From Planctomycetota bacterium (GTDB taxonomy: Bacteria; Planctomycetota; Planctomycetia; Pirellulales; Pirellulaceae), in NCBI GenBank assembly GCA_026692905.1, contig JAPLNL010000059.1, positions 1-33,618 of the forward strand: a stretch of DNA of 33,618 bases, in the 5' to 3' direction. Numbering within the stretch: the stretch's first letter is position 1; each line of letters opens with the position of its first letter. Below the pieces are notes generated by a model. It did not search any database. It was not told where the DNA came from and worked only from the letters and a program-made list of their open reading frames with translations. Shown here piece after piece: positions 1-6,171 of this stretch. The position numbers and the translations under genes were made by a program.

Positions 1-183
1 AGGAAGAAAACTCGTAGCGAAACTCGTCAAGAGTTTCGGTTTCTGAAGTTAGCTCGCATGAGCCGAAAGTCTTGACGACTTTCGCTACGATTTAGAAATA
101 TCCGACAATTACTTGCAACGATTTGACAGGTTGTTTGCTACCTAGTGCTGCTCAATTAAGGCTGTTTAGAGACCGCGGCTTGA
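1..183. repeat. REP/BIME + mini-RAYT repeat unit A
   Basis: First of four 183-bp units (starts at 1, 184, 1083 and 1266; the last is truncated). Bases 14-88 form a BIME: GTAG (14-17), then stem CGAAACTC / GAGTTTCG around loop GTCAA (18-38), a small palindrome GCTCGCATGAGC (52-63), and an inverted hairpin CGAAAGTC / GACTTTCG around TTGAC (64-84) closed by CTAC (85-88). The remaining ~95 bp resemble the 5' end of the transposase gene joined to part of its 3' end. In this copy the would-be ATG reads ATA and a stop interrupts the short frame, so it is decayed. The left edge may be cut by the window boundary. Confidence 0.9.
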
Positions 184-366
184 AGGAAGAAAACTCGTAG
201 CGAAACTCGTCAAGAGTTTCGGTTTCTGAAGTTAGCTCGCATGAGCCGAAAGTCTTGACGACTTTCGCTACGATTTAGAAATGTCCGACAATTACTCGCA
301 ACGATTTGACAGGTTGTTTACTACCTGGTGCTGCTCAATTAAGGCTGTTTAGAGACCGCGGCTTGA
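184..366. repeat. REP/BIME + mini-RAYT repeat unit B
   Basis: Second 183-bp unit, nearly identical to the first. The BIME lies at 197-271 (GTAG 197-200, CTAC 268-271). After it comes a 23-codon frame starting ATGTCCGAC at 281, matching the N-terminus of the RAYT family (M-S-D-N-Y-S-Q-R). It runs directly into DNA matching the gene's 3' part (CAGGTTGTTTACTACCTGG). It is therefore a miniature derivative lacking the catalytic core, and probably non-autonomous. Confidence 0.9.
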
Positions 367-379
367 AGGAAGAAAACTC

Positions 380-454
380 GTAGCGAAACTCGTCAAGAGT
401 TTCGGTTTCCGGAGTTAGCTCGCATGAGCCGAAAGTCTTGACGACTTTCGCTAC
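380..454. repeat. REP pair (BIME) directly upstream of the RAYT gene
   Basis: Third copy of the paired hairpin, in register with the array (the unit begins at 367). GTAG is at 380-383 and CTAC at 451-454. Only 9 bp separate CTAC from the ATG of the transposase at 464, so the structure lies in its 5' leader and could act both as the element end and in control of its expression. The latter is an inference. Confidence 0.9.
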
Positions 455-463
455 AATTTAGAA

Positions 464-1057
464 ATGTTTGAGAAGTACTCGCAACGATTGAAACGATTGC
501 CGCCCGAATGTTATCGAGGTTTCGCTTGGGTTCATTGGACGTTGGCAATCGAAGATCGAAAGACGGGATGGCTCGATGCGAGGTACCTCTACAAGTTTCG
601 CGAATTGCTAACCCACGCAATGTTTCGCTATCAATTGGCTTGCCCAATCTATTGCCTAATGCCCGACCATCTCCATTTGTTGTGGACTGGTGTCGCCGAA
701 TCGTCCGATCAGCTCGTGGCGATGAAATCATTTCGGAAGGACATGAACGACTGCCTGGGAAGAATTGGTTTTAAGCTCCAGATTCAAGCATACGATCACG
801 TGCTGAAGGAAATGGAATTGGAGCAAATCGAGCTTGAGACAATGGTCGAATACATTGCGAGAAACCCTGAGCGTAAAAAACGAATCCCTGTCGATACCTT
901 TGCAACGTATCCATTCACAGGTTGTTTACTACCTGGTGCTGCTCAATTAAGGCTGTTTCAGGAACGCGGATGGGATGAGATTTGGCGGACGCTCGCGTTT
1001 CTAAAACGGACAGAGTGCTTCCGACGTGAGGACCCGAAGTATGGAACATCGCTTTAG
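464..1057 (+). CDS. REP-associated tyrosine transposase (RAYT, IS200-like Y1_Tnp)
   Basis: A 197-aa HUH-superfamily single-strand transposase of the RAYT type. The HUH pair is H69-L-H71 in M-P-D-H-L-H-L-L-W. The likely catalytic Tyr110 sits in Q-A-Y-D-H-V-L, followed by the family's V-E-Y-I-A-R-N-P helix at about 128-135. Length and motif order fit an intact enzyme. Known RAYTs cut single-stranded REP hairpins next to a GTAG/GGAG tetranucleotide, and exactly such GTAG hairpins flank this gene on both sides. ATG 464 lies 9 bp after the upstream BIME and has only a weak purine stretch (TTTAGAA) as RBS, which suggests low translation. The C-terminal part (about 151-165) is the segment also present in the miniature copies. 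The resident N-terminus (M-F-E-K) differs from theirs (M-S-D-N), so they descend from a sister copy. Confidence 0.92.
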   Translation: MFEKYSQRLKRLPPECYRGFAWVHWTLAIEDRKTGWLDARYLYKFRELLTHAMFRYQLACPIYCLMPDHLHLLWTGVAESSDQLVAMKSFRKDMNDCLGRIGFKLQIQAYDHVLKEMELEQIELETMVEYIARNPERKKRIPVDTFATYPFTGCLLPGAAQLRLFQERGWDEIWRTLAFLKRTECFRREDPKYGTSL

Positions 1058-1082
1058 CACGTCTAATTTCATGGTGCCTTGA

Positions 1083-1265
1083 AGGACGGAAACTCGTAGC
1101 GAAACTCGTCAAGAGTTTCGGTATCTGGAGTTAGCTCGCATGAGCCGAAAGTCTTGACGACTTTCGCTACGATTTAGAAATGTCCGACAATTACTCGCAA
1201 CGACTTCACAGGTTGCTTACTACCTGGTGCTGCTCAATAAAGGCTGTTTAGACAGCGCGGCTTGA
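1083..1265. repeat. REP/BIME + mini-RAYT repeat unit D
   Basis: 183-bp unit downstream of the transposase. The BIME is at 1096-1170 (GTAG 1096-1099, CTAC 1167-1170). A mini-RAYT follows, with an open 23-codon frame from about 1180 (M-S-D-N-Y-S-Q-R-L-H-R-L-L ...). It differs from unit B by several substitutions, but the start, stop and length of the short frame are kept. Confidence 0.9.
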
Positions 1266-1353
1266 ATGACAAAAACTCGTAGCGAAACTCGTCAAGAGTT
1301 TCGGATTCTGGAGTTAGCTCGCATGAGCCGAAAGTCTTGACGACTTTCGCTAC
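1266..1353. repeat. REP pair (BIME) E, truncated unit abutting the oxidoreductase gene
   Basis: Last copy of the array. GTAG is at 1279-1282 and CTAC at 1350-1353. The repeat ends exactly at CTAC and unique DNA follows. On the minus strand, CTAC reads GTAG, and its TAG (1352-1350) is the stop codon of the neighbouring oxidoreductase gene. Confidence 0.9.
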
Positions 1354-3440
1354 GGCGCACTCGATACTTCGAGCCACTGAATCCCGTCGACGATTACGTG
1401 ACCATCGGTTCCTTTGTTGCTGATTTCGACGAAGCCTTTTTTCCCAGCTGCAAAACGAAAAGTACCGAGCGAGAATAGCGGACCATTTGCTGGTTTCTTT
1501 TTCTGGTCAACGACGATCGTTTTGTTCCCTTCTTCAGAATGGATTAAAACCGGGACGTTTGTCGCACGATTGTTGGCCGCTGAATACAACATCGATACGC
1601 GATACAAGCCAGCTTTGGGAATCTCCGGTGTAAACCTAGCCGTTTGCGAGCCTTTTTCTGTGTCTCCGTCATGGTGATAGCCAGACCCCAAGAATGGAGA
1701 AATGGAGCTGCCAAAGCTTTCGAAACCCGTTCGAACAGCATCCCCGTCGTCGAGCACTATCCCACCGAGTTGCTCTTTGGTCATCTGAACAGCACTCACA
1801 ACAGGCGGCGACTCGAAATCCAATACTTGCCCATCTTTGAGCAGTTGCTTCTTGAGCTTTTCCTGGTCGATGGATTGAACGCTTGACTCCTCGTAGATGG
1901 CATGGACTGCGGCTGTTGCAGCGCTCTGCCCCATGACCATGAACACAGGTTCCATACGAATGCTTCCATAGGAGATATGACTTGCGGCCAAGCAAACCGG
2001 TACGAGCAAATTGGTGCATTCCTCGGCTCTCGGTCGAATGCTTCGATAGCTGATTGGGTAGGGGCGTGTACCAATCTGGATGTCACCTTCGTTGCGAGCA
2101 AAGCCCTCCGCTGTAACGTATCGCTGCGTATTGTGGCTATCCATGTTGTAAGCTCCCATTCCAACGCTATCTGTGACTATTTCAAGTCGTTTGCAGTTCT
2201 TTTCGCTCATGACATACTCGGAGACCATACGTCGCGCTTCGCGTACGTACAACTGCCTAGGCCAATTGTCGTTGTCGACGAATTCATCCTTGGCCAACGC
2301 AAGTCGGTTGAACTCGTTTCGCACGACCTCTGGGACTCGAGGATGGTTGGCCAATGTCCACATCAGACCTTTCGTGTAGTGTTCGTGCTCCTTCCAGATT
2401 CGATCCCGAACCGCGTAATCACCGTCCGGATACTCGTAGTTCATGCCGATATTGTCGGTGCTGAAGGCGAAATTGTTGTTCGTATCGGTCTTTCTATTCG
2501 GCATCCAAATCGGGTGCCATGGAACACGTAGATCGCTAGCCTCGAAATTGCGCAGCAACAACTCGTAGCGAATCTCGTCGTATCCTTCCGGTTTCGGCCA
2601 AGCTCGTCGGTTCTCGGCTTTGTCTGTTGTACAGAGGCGGAAGTTGTAGGCTTGGATGCGATGATCGCCGTCGCCGTCTTTGCCTTCGGGCATCGCAGTC
2701 ACGCCAGGCAGCAGTCCGCTCGTTGAGTCACCTCGTTTGACGAACGGATCGACTTGTTTGACGAATTGATGATGCACGGTCCCTTTCATTTGAAGACCAT
2801 TGATCGTCTCTCCATATTTGTCGTTGGCTTCGCGACCGACATGGTAACTGACTCCCGCTTTCGCCATGAGGTCCCCCTCGTAGGTCGCATCGATGAATAC
2901 GCTCGCTTCCAAGGTCCGGCCGCTCTCCATCACAATTTGCGTTATACGTTTCCCATCTTTCTTAACGCCGTTTTTTAGGTCGAGCCGTTCACCAAATAGA
3001 ACCGGTACTTTGGCCTCAGCGATCATTTCATTGAAGACCTGGGTTGCGACCTTGGGCTCGAAGGTCCACATCGATTCTGCGTCGGTCGCTCGGCCTTTGA
3101 AATACACCTCGCGAGTCTCTTGCGTCCAACGATCTGAGTCCAAATAAGTGTTGTAGATCCGCTGATAGAACTCACGCGATAGTCCGCCAATCGCTCGCTT
3201 GTTCCCAATATCGGTCGCACCCAGACCACCGGTCGTCAAGCCGCCGAGGAACTGAGTTGGCTCGATCAACACCACCGTCTTTCCCATGCGCGAACATTGC
3301 ACGGCAGCGGTGACACCGCCGCTCGTCCCACCGTAGACAACGACATCGTATCGATCCGCCCCCACGGCGTGAGAATAGAAGAGAAGCACAATTACCGCGG
3401 ACAAGATGTTCGCTGCGGCCGAAGGGATCGCTTGTGTCAT
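1350..3440 (-). CDS. exported FAD-dependent oxidoreductase with golvesin-like C-terminal domain
   Basis: A protein of about 696 aa from the chosen ATG at 3440 (M-T-Q-A-I-P). A longer frame to 3539 would put charged, unconserved residues before the signal peptide. A hydrophobic signal segment ends near H-A-V-G-A. The FAD-binding Rossmann motif V-V-V-Y-G-G-T-S-G-G follows, with downstream L-I-E-P and G-G-L-T-T-G-G-L-G typical of the FAD_oxidored (PF12831-like) family common in planctomycetes. The last ~110 residues (A-R-F-T-P-E-I-P-K-A-G-L-Y onward, ending V-D-G-I-Q-W-L) resemble the golvesin/Xly carbohydrate-binding-like domain. The substrate is unknown and probably extracytoplasmic. Transcription is divergent from the Gfo/Idh/MocA-ThuA fusion. 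The stop codon lies inside a REP element. Confidence 0.88.
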   Translation of the reverse strand: MTQAIPSAAANILSAVIVLLFYSHAVGADRYDVVVYGGTSGGVTAAVQCSRMGKTVVLIEPTQFLGGLTTGGLGATDIGNKRAIGGLSREFYQRIYNTYLDSDRWTQETREVYFKGRATDAESMWTFEPKVATQVFNEMIAEAKVPVLFGERLDLKNGVKKDGKRITQIVMESGRTLEASVFIDATYEGDLMAKAGVSYHVGREANDKYGETINGLQMKGTVHHQFVKQVDPFVKRGDSTSGLLPGVTAMPEGKDGDGDHRIQAYNFRLCTTDKAENRRAWPKPEGYDEIRYELLLRNFEASDLRVPWHPIWMPNRKTDTNNNFAFSTDNIGMNYEYPDGDYAVRDRIWKEHEHYTKGLMWTLANHPRVPEVVRNEFNRLALAKDEFVDNDNWPRQLYVREARRMVSEYVMSEKNCKRLEIVTDSVGMGAYNMDSHNTQRYVTAEGFARNEGDIQIGTRPYPISYRSIRPRAEECTNLLVPVCLAASHISYGSIRMEPVFMVMGQSAATAAVHAIYEESSVQSIDQEKLKKQLLKDGQVLDFESPPVVSAVQMTKEQLGGIVLDDGDAVRTGFESFGSSISPFLGSGYHHDGDTEKGSQTARFTPEIPKAGLYRVSMLYSAANNRATNVPVLIHSEEGNKTIVVDQKKKPANGPLFSLGTFRFAAGKKGFVEISNKGTDGHVIVDGIQWLEVSSAP

Positions 3441-3629
3441 GTTGCTGGTTTTCGATAGCGTTGGAGAAGGAAACGACGGTTTGGAACCGCGTATTTTAAT
3501 CGAAAAGCAGGATGTTTGTCGGCGAACCTTCGACGGCATTTTGGCAAAAACGGCGACGCAGGGCGGTGGTGCCTTCTACGCACTGCTGTAAATACTTTCC
3601 CAACGATTTTAACTAAGCAATTCATTGCT

Positions 3630-3692
3630 CGGGAGGGTGAGGCTCCTGCCGAACCTTTGCATCGCTGGCTCGGCAGGAGCCTCGCCCTCCCG
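3630..3692. repeat. GC-rich hairpin repeat, family GGGAGGGTGAGGCTCCTGCC
   Basis: Inverted repeat with 23-bp arms at 3630-3652 and 3670-3692, one G-T wobble and a 17-nt loop. It lies in the intergenic region 3540-3835 between divergent genes. Related copies are at 17282-17340, 19697-19758 and 29393-29454. The 40 bp before it (about 3590-3629) also match the left flank of the 17282 copy, so the repeated unit is larger than the hairpin. No gene is seen in 3540-3835. Confidence 0.85.
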
Positions 3693-3835
3693 AATGTTTT
3701 TAAAGGGACTCGGCAGTACAAAGATGTTTGCAACGGCGCCTTCGGGGGGCCCCATTCTTGCTCGTGCTTGAGTATGATGTTATGAGTTAAGAATACTCTC
3801 CGTCTCCCCACCTTCACCGCCCCACGGTTTCCACG

Positions 3836-5827
3836 ATGACTCGATTAGTGCCGAACCATTGCCCCAATTTAGTGCGGAACAATTGCCCCAATTGTTTCCA
3901 TCCAGCGTCCCCATCCCGAAGTCGAAACGTTCGGCACATCTTCTGTGTTGCCCATTCGATCCTTGCCATGCTTTTTCTTGCGATTGCGACAACAAGTGTG
4001 CAGGCCCAAGATAGCGTTCTCAAAATTGGAATGATCGGCCTAGACACCTCCCACGCGCCGGCCTTTGCCAAACTCTGGAATTCGCCCGATGCAACTGGCC
4101 TGCTCGGCAAGCAGCAAGTCGTCGTTGCGTTCCCAGGCGGTAGCCCAGACATCGAGAGTAGCTATTCGCGTGTTCCCAAATACACCAAAGATTTGGAAGC
4201 TCTCGGCGTCAAGATGGTCGATTCCGTCGATGAGTTGATCGCTCAAGTGGACGCGGTTGTCATCACAAGCCTCGATGGTCGTCGCCATCTGGAGCAAGCA
4301 CTCCCAGTTTTCCGCGCCGGCAAACCGCTCTACATCGACAAGCCCCTCGCAGGCTCACTTGCCGATGCGATCGCCATTCAAAAACTTTCGGAGCATTTTA
4401 AAACAAAATGGTTCAGTAGCTCTTCCCTTCGGTTCAGCCCGAGCGTTTGGAAGTACCGATCGAATCCGCAACAGAAAGTCCTCGGCGCATTTTCATGGGG
4501 GCCGTGCTCGCTCGAACCAACGCATCCGGATTTGTATTGGTATGGTGTTCATGGATGCGAAACCCTCTACACCGCAATGGGCACTGGATGCACCCAAGTT
4601 ACACGTGTTACCACACCTACCACGGATTCGGCCATCGGAGTTTGGGATTCAGGGCGTATCGGCGAGTTTCGAGGATTGCGAGCAGGAAAAACAGACTATG
4701 GTCTGGTCGTCTTTGGCGATTCCAAAATTGAGATTGGAGGAGAATACAAAGGCTACGAACCCCTCGTCGATGAGATTAGCAAATTCTTCGCTGGAGGAGA
4801 ACTGCCAATTGCGCCCGAAGAAACCATTGAATTGTTTGCGTTCATGGAAGCTGCCGACGAATCGAAGAGACTCGGTGGCGCTCCTGTTGATATGGCCAAT
4901 GTCATTGCCAAAGCGACTGCCCAAGCGACCAAGATTGTTGCCACCAAACTAGCCATTACCGCAAGCGAACCAAAGCAGATTTCGAAGAAAATCGTTTTGA
5001 TCGCTGGCAAACCTTCGCACCCGCCTCGCATGCATGAGTTCAACGCGGGTGTGCAATTGCTCGCAAAATGCATGAAGGATGTTCCTGGCGTTAAGGTAGA
5101 GATGGTTCTCAACGGATGGCCAAAAGAGGAGAGCGTTTTTGAGGGTGCCGATGCAGTGGTCTTTTACATGGATGGTGGCGCTGGCCACGAAGCAGTCCAG
5201 GAGCAAGGTCGACGCCTCAAGATGATCGACGAGTGGGTAAAAAAAGGAGTTGGAATCGGTTGCATGCACTACGGTGTCGAAATTGTTCCGAATCAAGCCG
5301 GCGCGGAGTTCAAGCGTTGGATCGGTGGCCACTATGAAAACATGTTCTCATGCAATCCCATTTGGGAGCCTGAATTCAATCAGTTTCCTGACCATCCCAT
5401 CACCCGGGGCGTGAAACCCTTTCGCTCGAAAGACGAATGGTACTTCAACATGCGATTCGTTTCCGATGTACCCGGCAATGTTGCGGCCGATTTTGGAGGA
5501 ACGAAGTTTGTACCCATCTTGGTTGCATCCCCTTCGGATGATGTGCGCGACGGCCCCTACGTCTATCCCAAAGGTCCTTACCCGCACATCGAAGCGCAAA
5601 AAGGTCGGGCAGAGGCCATGATGTGGTCAGTCGAGCGAGCCGATGGCGGTCGCGGATTCGGATTCACCGGCGGGCATTTCCACGACAATTGGAGAAATGA
5701 TTCGTTTCGCAAAGTTGTCTTGAATGCGTTTTTGTGGCTTGCTCACGCAGAGATTCCAGCAAACGGAGTCGAGTCCGCCGTGACGGCTGACGAGATAGAA
5801 GCGAATCTCGACGTGAAGAGGAAGTAG
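3836..5827 (+). CDS. Gfo/Idh/MocA-type oxidoreductase fused to ThuA-like domain
   Basis: A 663-aa protein. Residues ~1-58 hold an odd Cys/Asn-rich leader with two 8-residue repeats, then a hydrophobic signal-like segment ending V-Q-A-Q. Residues ~61-375 look like an NAD(P)-binding Gfo/Idh/MocA domain (K-I-G-M-I-G-L, then Y-I-D-K-P in place of the usual E-K-P). Residues ~385-640 are a ThuA/trehalose-utilisation-like class I amidotransferase fold (K-I-V-L-I-A-G-K, G-C-M-H-Y-G, and the terminal F-T-G-G-H-F-H-D-N-W). The two activities are usually separate genes that co-occur in planctomycete sugar-degradation loci. The true start is uncertain: ATG 3836, GTG 3872 or ATG 3968, the last giving a very short n-region. 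The substrate is probably a carbohydrate, by family analogy only. Confidence 0.87.
   Translation: MTRLVPNHCPNLVRNNCPNCFHPASPSRSRNVRHIFCVAHSILAMLFLAIATTSVQAQDSVLKIGMIGLDTSHAPAFAKLWNSPDATGLLGKQQVVVAFPGGSPDIESSYSRVPKYTKDLEALGVKMVDSVDELIAQVDAVVITSLDGRRHLEQALPVFRAGKPLYIDKPLAGSLADAIAIQKLSEHFKTKWFSSSSLRFSPSVWKYRSNPQQKVLGAFSWGPCSLEPTHPDLYWYGVHGCETLYTAMGTGCTQVTRVTTPTTDSAIGVWDSGRIGEFRGLRAGKTDYGLVVFGDSKIEIGGEYKGYEPLVDEISKFFAGGELPIAPEETIELFAFMEAADESKRLGGAPVDMANVIAKATAQATKIVATKLAITASEPKQISKKIVLIAGKPSHPPRMHEFNAGVQLLAKCMKDVPGVKVEMVLNGWPKEESVFEGADAVVFYMDGGAGHEAVQEQGRRLKMIDEWVKKGVGIGCMHYGVEIVPNQAGAEFKRWIGGHYENMFSCNPIWEPEFNQFPDHPITRGVKPFRSKDEWYFNMRFVSDVPGNVAADFGGTKFVPILVASPSDDVRDGPYVYPKGPYPHIEAQKGRAEAMMWSVERADGGRGFGFTGGHFHDNWRNDSFRKVVLNAFLWLAHAEIPANGVESAVTADEIEANLDVKRK
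3845..3899. repeat. 24-bp direct repeat and palindrome in the leader of the fusion gene
   Basis: Two 24-bp direct repeats begin TTAGTGC at 3845 and 3869, giving the octapeptides L-V-P-N-H-C-P-N and L-V-R-N-N-C-P-N if translated. The second repeat contains the palindrome GGAACAATTG (3876-3885), spacer CCC, CAATTGTTTCC (3889-3899). A close relative lies at 22868-22888 in an intergenic site, so this is a dispersed repeat that may have invaded the start of the gene. Confidence 0.75.
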
Positions 5828-5892
5828 CTGCTCGGCAAGAAGAAGTTGCTCGGCAAGAAGAAGTTGCTCGGCAAAAGAAAGTTGCTAGGTAG
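5827..5892. repeat. 18-bp tandem repeat overlapping a stop codon
   Basis: Three and two-thirds copies of an 18-bp unit (GTTGCTCGGCAAGAAGAA) start at 5827, 5845, 5863 and 5881. The first base is the last base of the TAG stop of the upstream gene, and the last partial unit ends TAG. The array is purine-rich on the plus strand. It looks like slippage expansion. Confidence 0.85.
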
Positions 5893-5906
5893 ATCATCCG
5901 ATTTTG

Positions 5907-5952
5907 TTACCCTCCCTCTGGGAGGGTCGAGCGAAGCGAGGGGAGGGTGCAG
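5907..5952. repeat. Half-copy of GC-rich palindrome family (GGGAGGGTCGAGCGAAGCGAGG)
   Basis: Contains CCCTCCCTCTGGGAGGGTC and then GAGCGAAGCGAGGGGAGGGTG. This matches, in inverse orientation, the right half of the composite elements at 12950-13068 and 14264-14381. It sits just before the truncated GNAT reading frame and could also act as a terminator hairpin for the upstream gene. Confidence 0.7.
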
Positions 5953-5961
5953 CGAGAACTC

Positions 5962-6171
5962 ATGAATCTGATTCTGACTACCTCTCGACTGTTGTTGCGC
6001 GAATTCTCGCTTTCGGATGCCCCGTTTATCCGAACGTTATTCAACACTCCCGGCTGGCTTCAATTCATCGGCGATCGTGGGGTTGCGACCAACGGCGATG
6101 CCGAACAGTACTTGGCAAACGGACCGATGAAAAGCTATGTGACCAACGGTTTTGGTCTGCCGCTCGCCTAG
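5962..6171 (+). pseudogene. truncated GNAT (RimJ/RimL-type) acetyltransferase fragment
   Basis: The frame from ATG 5962 gives about 69 residues: N-L-I-L-T-T-S-R-L-L-L-R-E-F-S-L-S-D-A, then W-L-Q-F-I-G-D-R-G-V and N-G-F-G-L. This is the classic N-terminal third of RimJ/RimL-like N-acetyltransferases. The family is usually about 170 aa. Here the frame stops right after N-G-F-G-L-P-L-A, before the acetyl-CoA-binding motif, so the product cannot be an active enzyme. Its TAG (6169-6171) overlaps the reverse-strand TAG (6170-6168) of the DUF1501 gene inside the palindrome CCTAGG, so a rearrangement junction probably lies there. The frame may also begin at ATG 5947. Confidence 0.75.

Noticed and set aside
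1-470. CRISPR-like array (regularly spaced repeats)
   Set aside because: The repeats are ~90-bp paired palindromes and the spacers are themselves near-identical, so it is a tandem REP/mini-RAYT array. No cas genes are present.
1902-2531. 209-aa plus-strand frame within the FAD oxidoreductase
   Set aside because: Antisense shadow of a clearly recognisable gene; no family features.
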